IMG/VR virus record: IMGVR_UViG_3300035670_000561
Location: 1 to 39,491 of that record
DNA length: 39,491 bases
Reading direction: 5' to 3' (one strand)
DNA from: a virus
Below are positions 23,723-31,027 of this stretch, in pieces. Numbering within the stretch: position 1 is the stretch's first letter; every line of letters begins with the position of its first letter. The notes under the pieces are model-generated. The model was not told the origin of the DNA and searched no databases. It saw nothing but the letters and a program-made list of their open reading frames with translations. Both the position numbers and the translations under genes were made by a program.

Positions 23723-25074
23723 ACCATGCCATGACGCTTGGCCAACCTAGCTTGATAAACCCGCTCTGCCCAGCCGCGTTTATAGCCGCGTTGCTGCGCC
23801 AGCTTGCGTAGGTCATCCAAGGACTGTGCGCTGCCTTGCTCGCGGCGTTGCTGGCGTTGTAGCTCTTGTAGCTCACCCTCAACCACCTTTAGCTCCCTGG
23901 CCTCCTGTGGCGCGAACACATGCCCGCACTCGCGGCAGACTTGCGCAGCGCTTGGGCTGGTGCTAAAACACTGCGGGCACACCTTGACCGATGGCGCTTG
24001 GTCGCGGTCGCGCTTGGCGGCGCCATCTAACGTCCATTCGCGTTCTTCTAGGTGATGACCGAGGCGCAGGGTATTGCCAACATGGTCAAGCACCACGGCT
24101 GTCTTGTTGCCACTGGGGCGCAAGCATCGGCCAATCATCTGCAGATGCAAGCCGACCGACTGCGTTGGCCTGAGCAAGATGCAGCCGCCGACGCTTGGCA
24201 CGTCCACGCCTTCGCCAATGAGTGAGCACGATGTGAGCACCTTTAGCCTGCCGGTGCCAAGTGCTGCTAGTAGGTCACTGCGCTGGTCCGTGGTCATGGT
24301 GCCGTCAATGCTGGCCGCGGCGATGCCTTGGGATAGAAATAGGGATGCCACGGCTTCAGCATGTGCCACCGAGCAGCAGAAGGCAATCGCAGTTTGGCCT
24401 GACAAGTGCTTTTTGTAGTGACTCACGCAGTCGCCCATGATGGTGACGACGCGCTCCTCGGCTTGCTTGGTGTCAAAGTCACCCATGCGCTTACGCAAGC
24501 CGCTGGCGTCAAAGCCCGGCGGTGCCAACACACGGGCAGCGGCGAGGTAGCCGTTATCAGTCAGCCACTGGGCTGATGGTCCTTGCACCATTGCCTCGTA
24601 GTGGTCGCCAAGCCCACGTCCGTCGCCTCTAACTGGTGTCGCCGTCACGCCCAAGACATGCGCCTTATGGAAGTGCTGCAGCACAGCAGCCCACTGATTA
24701 GCGCTGGTGTGGTGTGCCTCGTCAACGACCAGCAGATTGAAGAACTCCTGCGGCAGCTTGTGCAGCCTGCGGGCTAGCGTCTGCACACTGGCAACCTGCA
24801 CGGCATGGCTCAGGTCCATGCTGCGGCTGGATTGGATACGGCCATGTGTCACGCCCATGCCATTGAGCGCCTTGCTCGCTTGGTCCAGCAACTCAGCGCG
24901 GTGGACAAGGATACACACGCGGTTGCCTTTCTTGGCAGCGGACTGGGCGATGTAGCTAAAGCACACGGTCTTGCCGCCACCGGTTGGTAGCACAGCTAGG
25001 ACTGAGCGCTTGCCGAGCTGGTATTGCAGGCGGATGTCGGTAATCAGTTGTTGTTGGTAAGCGCGGAGTTGCAT
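23719..25074 (-). CDS. superfamily 2 DNA helicase
   Basis: A 451-residue helicase starting MQLRAYQQQLITDIRLQYQL. Motifs in order are LPTGGGKT (Walker A), VVDEAHH (DEAH box), GVTATPVRGDG (motif III), then TSCSLIGEGVDVPSVGG and HLQMIGRCLRPSGNKT (motifs V and VI). A C-terminal zinc ribbon reads CPQCFSTSP and VCRECGHVF, and a helical tail follows. It is similar to phage recombination/repair helicases of the UvsW/RAD25-like type. It probably moves branched DNA, with the adjacent VRR-NUC acting on the products. Confidence 0.92.
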   Translation of the reverse strand: MQLRAYQQQLITDIRLQYQLGKRSVLAVLPTGGGKTVCFSYIAQSAAKKGNRVCILVHRAELLDQASKALNGMGVTHGRIQSSRSMDLSHAVQVASVQTLARRLHKLPQEFFNLLVVDEAHHTSANQWAAVLQHFHKAHVLGVTATPVRGDGRGLGDHYEAMVQGPSAQWLTDNGYLAAARVLAPPGFDASGLRKRMGDFDTKQAEERVVTIMGDCVSHYKKHLSGQTAIAFCCSVAHAEAVASLFLSQGIAAASIDGTMTTDQRSDLLAALGTGRLKVLTSCSLIGEGVDVPSVGGCILLRPTQSVGLHLQMIGRCLRPSGNKTAVVLDHVGNTLRLGHHLEEREWTLDGAAKRDRDQAPSVKVCPQCFSTSPSAAQVCRECGHVFAPQEARELKVVEGELQELQRQQRREQGSAQSLDDLRKLAQQRGYKRGWAERVYQARLAKRHGMV

Positions 25075-25076
25075 AG

Positions 25077-25814
25077 CTATATCAAACTCATTTGTTGATT
25101 AATGGCAGATGACTCAATCGCGCCATTTGGAGCGCTAAGCACGCCGACAACGATGAAAGCATTTCTTTTGGATGCAAGATTACCAATAATAAAATAAGGA
25201 TTTCGATAACGATAAATTGACTGAAAAGGATTGCTGCGACCTGTTCTAATCGCTTCATACACATCCCATGCAACCACGGTTTTCTCAAAAGATCGCTTTG
25301 TGCCATCAACCATGCGATGACCCTTGACTTTCACTTTAAAGCCTGGATACCAAATACCTTTTTCTTCCATTAACTTGCATCTTTCCAGTTCTTTTGCGTC
25401 ACTTGGATCGCTTGGCGACAAATGCTCCTGCCATAATTTAAAACCGCGAGATGGAATCAATACGCCAATGCTTGACCTGTCCTCATTAAGCTCATTTTCA
25501 TACCTGTATTGGCCAAGGATTTTGTTGTGCAACTCTGTTTGCTCGCGCTGGCTTATGTTGACAGAACGGCCAAGAACCGAGCCGTATTGCCAAGTTTCGC
25601 GTCTGTTATCATTAGTCAAATTCTCTTTGTCGCCCTCAAAAGTGAATCGTTGCCAACGCTTAATAGCTGGTGAGCGATCAAGCCGAAATGGTAAGCAAAA
25701 TCTAAGGAATTGCTCAGATGGCTCATGAAATGCAATCGTGCAAATGTGTGGTTCGCGTTTGCGGCCAGCAATGACACGAGCCTGTGCTAAACAAACGCAA
25801 TCTTCAAAAATCAT
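25077..25814 (-). CDS. unrecognised protein, A/T-rich accessory gene
   Basis: A 245-residue protein starting MIFEDCVCLAQARVIAGRKR, with ICTIAFHEPSEQFLRFCLPF near the start. Other visible segments are IGVLIPSRGFKLWQEHLSPS, KVKGHRMVDGTKRSFEKTVV and YIIG-like strands near the end (NPYFIIGNLASKRN). No catalytic motif is evident. The early block (HICTIAF, then FLRFCLPFR) recalls an uncharacterised family of proteins with R-L-Y-P-x-P-F-R, but I am not sure. The gene is visibly A/T-richer than its neighbours, suggesting recent acquisition. ATG 25820 and TTG 25823 are alternatives; ATG 25814 has AGAGG at good spacing. Confidence 0.68.
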   Translation of the reverse strand: MIFEDCVCLAQARVIAGRKREPHICTIAFHEPSEQFLRFCLPFRLDRSPAIKRWQRFTFEGDKENLTNDNRRETWQYGSVLGRSVNISQREQTELHNKILGQYRYENELNEDRSSIGVLIPSRGFKLWQEHLSPSDPSDAKELERCKLMEEKGIWYPGFKVKVKGHRMVDGTKRSFEKTVVAWDVYEAIRTGRSNPFQSIYRYRNPYFIIGNLASKRNAFIVVGVLSAPNGAIESSAINQQMSLI

Positions 25815-26601
25815 CGCCATCAACCTCTTCTATCTTGGAGACCAAGTAATCGCCATGGCAGCGTTGCGGATAGCACCAGCAGCCAAGAACCTTGCCGCGT
25901 AATTCATCCAAACGATTGTGAAGGCTAAACTTTCGCGGAAAGAAGATTTCGTAAGAATCGCAAACCGTATCGCGGTCGCCATCGTCGGGTATTTCAAATG
26001 GATTACCCCAATCGCTGTTGCGATCAATGCGGGCAAATCTGCCAGTTGTTTTTGCCCAATGCAGTAAAGCTCTGTCGCTGTCTTGGTGCATGTTGGCAAC
26101 TACTATGCCGCCAGCTTCTACGATTGCTTTGCGCTTAAGTTCCGATTCTGACCATTCATATTCTGGTCTTACTTCTTCGACAGCCCGTGTAACAATCGCT
26201 TCAGTTAATCTGCCTTGGTTTTCATCCTTGGCGATTTCCTGCGCTTTGGTGTAGGCGGCGACAAGGGTTTCGTCGTCATTCTTAACGGAGACCAGTGGAC
26301 GTAAATGGGTTTCGGGCGTTGCCCCGACAAACTTAGGCCCGTTCGGGCCTAGCTCTCGCTTTAGCGCTTCTTCGACTTGAGCAGCGTGCAACTGTTTGCG
26401 GATTGTCCGCTCGTGCAGCTCAGGGAACTCTTCCATGCAGCAAGCAGTGAAGCTGCGGTAGCCGAGCGCCTTCCAGCCTTTTCGGCGGTCAAGGTCGTAG
26501 ATGCGAGCGCGCACTGTGTTGATGCCACGCTTAATGTCATCTACCGCCTGGCGGGCTTCAGCTTGTGTCATATCCGCATTGGACACTTCAATCGTGGTCA
26601 T
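25804..26601 (-). CDS. DUF4326 protein with N-terminal ParB/KorB-like helical part
   Basis: A 265-residue two-part protein. The first 150 residues are helical and charged (ADMTQAEARQAVDDIKRGIN, YRSFTACCMEEFPELHERTI), like the DNA-binding half of some phage ParB-like or methylation-associated proteins. The last 100 residues form a DUF4326 domain: VVANMHQDSD, RIDRNSDWGNPFEIPDDGDR, and GKVLGCWCYPQRCHGDYL. The conserved CWC-x-P-x-x-CHG suggests metal binding or catalysis; the role is unknown to me. It is the first gene of the leftward operon, facing the divergent operator, and overlaps the next gene by 11 bases. Confidence 0.75.
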   Translation of the reverse strand: MTTIEVSNADMTQAEARQAVDDIKRGINTVRARIYDLDRRKGWKALGYRSFTACCMEEFPELHERTIRKQLHAAQVEEALKRELGPNGPKFVGATPETHLRPLVSVKNDDETLVAAYTKAQEIAKDENQGRLTEAIVTRAVEEVRPEYEWSESELKRKAIVEAGGIVVANMHQDSDRALLHWAKTTGRFARIDRNSDWGNPFEIPDDGDRDTVCDSYEIFFPRKFSLHNRLDELRGKVLGCWCYPQRCHGDYLVSKIEEVDGDDF

Positions 26602-26620
26602 TAGGGTTGGGGCTCCAAGG

Positions 26621-26659
26621 GCTTGCTAACACTAGCACTGGCCGCTAGGCTGTGCAAGC
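26621..26659. promoter_or_regulatory. divergent promoter pair with a centred dyad operator
   Basis: The 73-base gap between divergent genes holds a dyad centred on 26640: outer arms GCTTGC/GCAAGC (26621-26626, 26654-26659) and inner arms CTAGC/GCTAG (26632-26636, 26644-26648). Rightward, TTGCTA (26623-26628), 17 bases, TAGGCT (26646-26651). Leftward, TTGCAC (26657-26652), 17 bases, TAGTGT (26634-26629). Both -10 boxes fit TANNNT. The shared symmetry suggests that one dimeric or tetrameric regulator covers both promoters. The nearby RHH protein (26675) is the obvious candidate, but the partner is inference. Confidence 0.45.
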
Positions 26660-26674
26660 TCACCGCTAAAACTC

Positions 26675-26839
26675 ATGGAGCTAGCTCACCCGCTTTCTGT
26701 CCAATTCACGGCTGAGCAGCTTGCCTGGCTTGATTCCCGCCGCGTTGCTGGTCTGTCTCGTTCCGCAGTGTTACGGCTCGTTGTCGAAGAAGCCATGCGC
26801 CTGCATCGTGACGGCATCTTGCCTGCTACTAAGCGATGA
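26675..26839 (+). CDS. 54-residue ribbon-helix-helix regulator
   Basis: ATG 26675 opens a frame reading MELAHPLSVQFTAEQLAWLD, then SRRVAGLSRSAVLRLVVEEA and MRLHRDGILPATKR. Strand (LSVQFT), helix, a GLSRSAVLR turn and a second helix form a classical RHH domain. Dimers bind short repeated operators. It is the first gene of the rightward replication operon, 16 bases after the dyad operator, and overlaps the primase-helicase start (ATGA). Autoregulation of the divergent promoters is likely. Confidence 0.78.
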   Translation: MELAHPLSVQFTAEQLAWLDSRRVAGLSRSAVLRLVVEEAMRLHRDGILPATKR

Positions 26840-29304
26840 CCATCCTTGACGCAGCACGCGGCAGGTGGCCTGACCTGCTGCAGCAACTTGCTGGCCTGAC
26901 GCCAGACCAGCTCACCGATAAGCACCAGCCGTGCCCGCTTTGTGGTGGCCGCGACCGTTACCGCTTTGACGACCAAGACGGCAGCGGCTCATGGTTCTGC
27001 AACAAATGCGGCGGCAAAGCCTGCACTGGCGGCGGCGGCAACGGCATGGACCTGCTGATGCGCCGCACTGGCTGGGATTTTGCCGAAGCAGCAAAGCGCA
27101 TTGAACAGCACCTGACCGTGATACCAGCACCGCCGACCGATGGCGCTGAGCATGTTTGGCGCTACACCGACACCTTTTATGTATGCCGTTTTGCCGGCAA
27201 GCGCATCCGTCCGCTGTGGTGGGATGGTGACGCATGGCGGTGGAAGGCACCACCATCACCGCGTCCGTTGTATTGGGCACGGCGTGATGTCAACCTGCCG
27301 CTGCTGATTGTCGAAGGCGAAAAGGCCGCTGATGCAGCCGCTGCACTGCTGCCAACCCATGCAGTGCTCACGTGGCCGTCAGGCTGCAAGGCCATTGACA
27401 AGGCCGACTGGTCGCCGGTATCCGGTCGCCGTTGCGTGCTATGGCCTGATGCCGACATGCCAGGCCGTGAAGCAATGGCCAAGCTGGCGCCGCGGTTATT
27501 GCAGGCTGGCGCAACACAGGTCCGCATCGTGCATCCGCCAGAAGGCGTGCCAGAAGGCTGGGACCTTGCTGATGCCGATTGGTCACAGGCGCAGGCAGCG
27601 TCACATCTGATGCGGCATCGCTCGGCGCCGGTTGAGATGCCCGAGCCGGTTGTCGAGCTTGAGTTAGCACCGATTGCCGAGCCAGAACCCATCCCGCAGG
27701 CCGATAGCTGCTTCACTTGCCTTGGCTTTGACAACGACTCCTTTTATTACCAGCCTCACAGCACTGGACAGGTCACGCGACTGTCACGCAGCAGCCATAC
27801 CGGAACCAATCTGGTTTCACTTGCGCCGCTCCCATACTGGGAAACCTTGTACCCAAGCCGCACCGGCGTCAACTGGACTGCAGCAGCCAGCAGTCTCTTT
27901 GAACGCCAGTCGCAGGTAGGCGTCTACAGCCCTGACCGCATCCGTGGCCGCGGCGCATGGTGGGATAAACGCTCAAGCGTGCTGCACCTTGGCGACCGTC
28001 TTGTAGTTGATGGTGCTAGCCGTGATGTCAGCGCTGGCGTTGATGGCAGCGCATACCTTTATCAGCGCCTTGCGCGGCTCCGTGGTCCTGGCGCTGCTGA
28101 GCCACTTAGCGACACAGAAGCCTTTGTCATCGCAGAGCTGGCCGAGCGCTTCCACTGGGAAGTGCCGGCATCTGGCCTGCTGCTGGCCGGCTGGGTTGCA
28201 CTGGCACCCATCTGCGGTGCACTGGACTGGCGGCCACATGCATGGCTCACGGCAGGCGCTGGCTCCGGTAAGTCCGCCATCCTTGACCGTTACATCTCGC
28301 CGCTGCTAGGCGACATGGGCTTGGTCGTGGCTGGCAACACCACAGAGCCCGGCATCCGTCAAGCGCTCCGCGCCGATGCGTTGCCCGTGGTTTTTGACGA
28401 GGCCGAATCCAATGAGCGCACGGACCAGCAGCGCATGCAGGCCATTCTTGGCCTAGCCCGTGTTGCCAGCTCGGAGTCCAAAGCCCACACGCTTAAGGGC
28501 AGCCCCGAAGGTGACACGCAGCGGTACACCATTAGGTCAATGTTTCTCATGTCGTCGATTGCTACTGCCCTGAAGCAGGGCGCCGACAAGTCACGCTTTG
28601 CGCAGCTCACATTGCGCAACCCAAATGAACTGCCAAAAGACGAACGTATCGCGCACTGGGAAGCACTCGACAAGGACCTTGACCGTTATGTAACAGAAGC
28701 TGTCGGCCAGCGATTGCAGGCACGAACCGTTGCACTCATACCTGTAATCAGAGAAAGCGTGCGCATCTTCACCCGCGCAGCAGCAGAGGCTTTTGATAGC
28801 CAACGCCTTGGCGATCAGTACGGCACGCTGTTAGCTGGCGCATGGTCTTTGCAGTCCAGCAAGGTCGTCACACGCGAACAAGCATGGCAATTGATTGAAC
28901 AGAACAACTGGGAACCGTATTCGCAATCAATTGAAATACCAGATGAAAAGCGCTGCCTGCAGCGCATCCTGCAGCATCAACTTCGCGTCGAAGGTGATAA
29001 AACTGTCACCCGCACTATTGGCGAGCTAGTAGACCTTGCCCTGCATCATGGGCACGACATGACCGTTACACCAGACCTTGCATCGGCCACGCTTGGCCGC
29101 AATGGCATCAAGGCGGAGCAGGGCTGCATCTGCGTATCGAACACCGCCAATGCCGTGGCTGGCATCCTGTCCGATACGCCGTGGAGCAACTGCTGGCCGA
29201 CCGTGCTGGCGCGTTTGCCTGGCGCCGAGAAGGTGGGCGTTATTTGGTTCAAAGGTTCAGGCGGTAACAGTCGAGCGACCAAAATCCCGCTTGAAGCGGC
29301 CTGA
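26836..29304 (+). CDS. primase-helicase
   Basis: An 822-residue replication protein. Residues 33-58 form a zinc ribbon of phage primases (CPLCGG... FCNKCGG, cysteines 33, 36, 55 and 58). A Toprim-like part follows, with LLIVEGEKAADAAAAL and RRCVLWPDADMPGREAM. The C-terminal half carries a DUF927/D5-like ATPase: GAGSGKSAILDRY (Walker A, about 473-485), then LPVVFDEAESNE (Walker B) and FLMSSIATA. It would unwind and prime DNA at the fork. No DNA polymerase gene is present, so its primers are probably extended by host Pol III on the phage clamp. It overlaps the RHH gene by four bases and precedes the iteron region. Confidence 0.9.
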   Translation: MTILDAARGRWPDLLQQLAGLTPDQLTDKHQPCPLCGGRDRYRFDDQDGSGSWFCNKCGGKACTGGGGNGMDLLMRRTGWDFAEAAKRIEQHLTVIPAPPTDGAEHVWRYTDTFYVCRFAGKRIRPLWWDGDAWRWKAPPSPRPLYWARRDVNLPLLIVEGEKAADAAAALLPTHAVLTWPSGCKAIDKADWSPVSGRRCVLWPDADMPGREAMAKLAPRLLQAGATQVRIVHPPEGVPEGWDLADADWSQAQAASHLMRHRSAPVEMPEPVVELELAPIAEPEPIPQADSCFTCLGFDNDSFYYQPHSTGQVTRLSRSSHTGTNLVSLAPLPYWETLYPSRTGVNWTAAASSLFERQSQVGVYSPDRIRGRGAWWDKRSSVLHLGDRLVVDGASRDVSAGVDGSAYLYQRLARLRGPGAAEPLSDTEAFVIAELAERFHWEVPASGLLLAGWVALAPICGALDWRPHAWLTAGAGSGKSAILDRYISPLLGDMGLVVAGNTTEPGIRQALRADALPVVFDEAESNERTDQQRMQAILGLARVASSESKAHTLKGSPEGDTQRYTIRSMFLMSSIATALKQGADKSRFAQLTLRNPNELPKDERIAHWEALDKDLDRYVTEAVGQRLQARTVALIPVIRESVRIFTRAAAEAFDSQRLGDQYGTLLAGAWSLQSSKVVTREQAWQLIEQNNWEPYSQSIEIPDEKRCLQRILQHQLRVEGDKTVTRTIGELVDLALHHGHDMTVTPDLASATLGRNGIKAEQGCICVSNTANAVAGILSDTPWSNCWPTVLARLPGAEKVGVIWFKGSGGNSRATKIPLEAA

Positions 29305-29552
29305 CCGTTAGGCACCGTTCGGCGGAAAACCGTTGGTATGACTGGAAACTAACGCTCCTAACGCTCCTAACGGTTTCTGGAGAGAGCCCCCCTATAAGAG
29401 AGAAGGTGTAGGTGTGTGGGTAGGTGGTGTGCGTTCTCTTGTATGTATGTATCTCTTTTAGCGTTAGGAGTGTTAGGTTAGGGGCTAAGCCCAGTGGTGG
29501 CGGGCGATTTCCGCCGAACGCCCACCGTTAGGCGACCGTTAGGACCGTTAGG
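29304..29552. repeat. iteron-like repeat region, candidate replication origin or operator
   Basis: A 255-base non-coding gap carries many copies of ACCGTTAGG-like units. Forward copies: 29304-29312, 29314-29322 (TTCGG variant), 29329-29336 (short), 29524-29532, 29535-29543, 29544-29552. Inverted tandem 9-mers of the form CCTAACGCT lie at 29348-29374 (three), with matching AGCGTTAGG and AGTGTTAGG at 29460-29477. Segments 29349-29365 and 29460-29476 are complementary over 17 bases with one G-T pair. Between them lie a G-rich run (29405-29431), three GTAT repeats (29441-29452) and a T-rich stretch. An iteron origin or an RHH-bound partition or control site are the two main readings. Confidence 0.7.
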
Positions 29553-29559
29553 AATCCGC

Positions 29560-29856
29560 ATGAAGGAAGTCAAAGTCCGCTTCAGCACTGAAGACTTGGC
29601 CGTTCTGGACCAGCAGGCAGCCATGGCAGGCGTCAGCCGCAGTGAACTCATTCGCAGCAGGGCGCTTGTTGCAAACTGTGACCGTGCACTCAGCGTGACC
29701 GCGTATCACCGTCTAGTGTCGGACGCCCTCACCAATGTGCGTGGTGATATGCCGCGCCGCATGGTTGAGCATCTCGTCGCGTTCGTCATCACATGGATCG
29801 CATCAAAATCACCGTCAAGCAGCAGCCCGTCATCAACCGACTGCATGACTGCATGA
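29560..29856 (+). CDS. ribbon-helix-helix DNA-binding protein next to iterons
   Basis: A 98-residue protein starting MKEVKVRFSTEDLAVLDQQA, then AMAGVSRSELIRSRALVANC. Strand VKVRFS, helix and the G-V-S-R-S-E-L-I-R helix are a CopG/Arc RHH domain. The C-terminal half is helical, ending in a Ser-rich tail. It starts eight bases after the last ACCGTTAGG unit, so autoregulation or iteron binding is likely. ATG 29560 is chosen over 29494, since the earlier frame would read through the repeats. It overlaps the next gene by 64 bases. Confidence 0.75.
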   Translation: MKEVKVRFSTEDLAVLDQQAAMAGVSRSELIRSRALVANCDRALSVTAYHRLVSDALTNVRGDMPRRMVEHLVAFVITWIASKSPSSSSPSSTDCMTA

Positions 29857-29993
29857 TTCAGGCGCTTGCATACGCAGCCGCCATTCGTGACAATGCACAA
29901 GATGACCAGCAACCGATACCGGCTGAACTGGTCCAATCGTTCACCGCTGATTACGAGCGGTTGATTTCCATCCTTACCGAAGCTGCCTCATGA
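29793..29993 (+). CDS. small helical protein ahead of the clamp gene, unknown
   Basis: A 66-residue protein starting MDRIKITVKQQPVINRLHDC, then MIQALAYAAAIRDNAQDD and FTADYERLISILTEAAS. No family is recognised. It overlaps the RHH gene by 64 bases in a different frame, and its stop overlaps the clamp start (ATGA), so it may mainly serve to couple translation to the clamp. Composition is sensible for a soluble helical protein. Confidence 0.55.
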   Translation: MDRIKITVKQQPVINRLHDCMIQALAYAAAIRDNAQDDQQPIPAELVQSFTADYERLISILTEAAS

Positions 29994-31027
29994 AACTCAT
30001 CACAACGCAAGCTGACCTCAGCTATGCCTTGCGCACCGTCGCGCCAGCCGTCAGCAACAACCCAAGCCATCCCATCCTGAGTAGTTGCCTCATTGCTGCT
30101 GCCGATGGCGCTATGACCATCACCGGCTACAACTTGGAGCTGGGCATCACTGTGCGTGTACCTGCTGCCATTGACACCGCCGGCACGGTTGCGCTTCCGT
30201 ATCGCCTGCTGGCTGGCCTTGTCAGTCGCATGGACGATGGGGAGCCTGTAACCCTGTCAGATGGCTCTGTAAGCGCCTCTAGCGGCTCTTACACCCTTGC
30301 CGCGTGTGATGCAGCCGATTACCCATCGCTGCCCATTGTAGAGGCTCCTAGCGCCGAGTTGGACCTAACCGCTGGTGTACGCGCCTGCATGGTGGCGGCA
30401 AGCAGTGATGCCAGCAAGCAAATCCTTCAGGGCATCCACATGGCCGATGGCGTCATGGAAGCCACCGATGGTCATAGACTCATGCGCGTGCCGGTAGGGC
30501 TCCCCAAGGGCATCGACCTCGTGCTACCGGCCACCACAATGAAGCTGCTGCAAGACCGCAGCATCACCGTGGCAGCAGCAGGTGGCCAAGCGGTTATCGA
30601 TGCCGGCGATGGCATCACCATCTACAGCCGCATCCTTGATGGCAAGTACCCCGACGTGGCCAAGCTCATCCCTGCCGAGTTTGAGCACACCATCACGCTT
30701 GACCGGCACCGCTTTGCCCGTGCACTGGAGCGTGTAGCGCTCATCGCAGACGCTCACAACAGCATCATCAAGCTGACCGCTGGCAAGCAGTTGACAATCA
30801 CCGCTGAAGCCGATGCCAACAACGGCACCGAAACCATCGCCTATACCGGCAGCGCCAAAGGCACATGGGGCTTCAACGTGCACTACCTGCTGGATGGCCT
30901 AAAAGCGATGCGTGGCAGTGATGTCATCACCATCTCTGCTAACGCATCAACAGCACCTGTAGTATTGCAGCCAGCAGAGGAATCTGGTATGACCTATCTG
31001 GTCATGCCGGTGCAAATCAGAGAATGA
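29990..31027 (+). CDS. dnaN: DNA polymerase III beta sliding clamp
   Basis: A 345-residue clamp, slightly shorter than bacterial DnaN (about 366). Features are the start MKLITTQADLSYALRTVAPA, NPSHPILSSCLIAA, TGYNLELGITV, then GIHMADGVMEATDGHRLMRV at the domain 1-2 turn, ILDGKYPDVAKLIP in the middle, and YLVMPVQIRE at the end. All three domains appear present. The ring would tether host replicative polymerase on phage DNA and recruit other clamp-binding proteins. It is directly followed by the methyltransferase (overlap of four bases). Confidence 0.92.
   Translation: MKLITTQADLSYALRTVAPAVSNNPSHPILSSCLIAAADGAMTITGYNLELGITVRVPAAIDTAGTVALPYRLLAGLVSRMDDGEPVTLSDGSVSASSGSYTLAACDAADYPSLPIVEAPSAELDLTAGVRACMVAASSDASKQILQGIHMADGVMEATDGHRLMRVPVGLPKGIDLVLPATTMKLLQDRSITVAAAGGQAVIDAGDGITIYSRILDGKYPDVAKLIPAEFEHTITLDRHRFARALERVALIADAHNSIIKLTAGKQLTITAEADANNGTETIAYTGSAKGTWGFNVHYLLDGLKAMRGSDVITISANASTAPVVLQPAEESGMTYLVMPVQIRE

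Noticed and set aside
27177-27734. 185-codon - strand open frame over the primase-helicase gene
   Set aside because: Shadow of a well-supported gene; Ser/Arg/Pro-rich composition typical of antisense frames.
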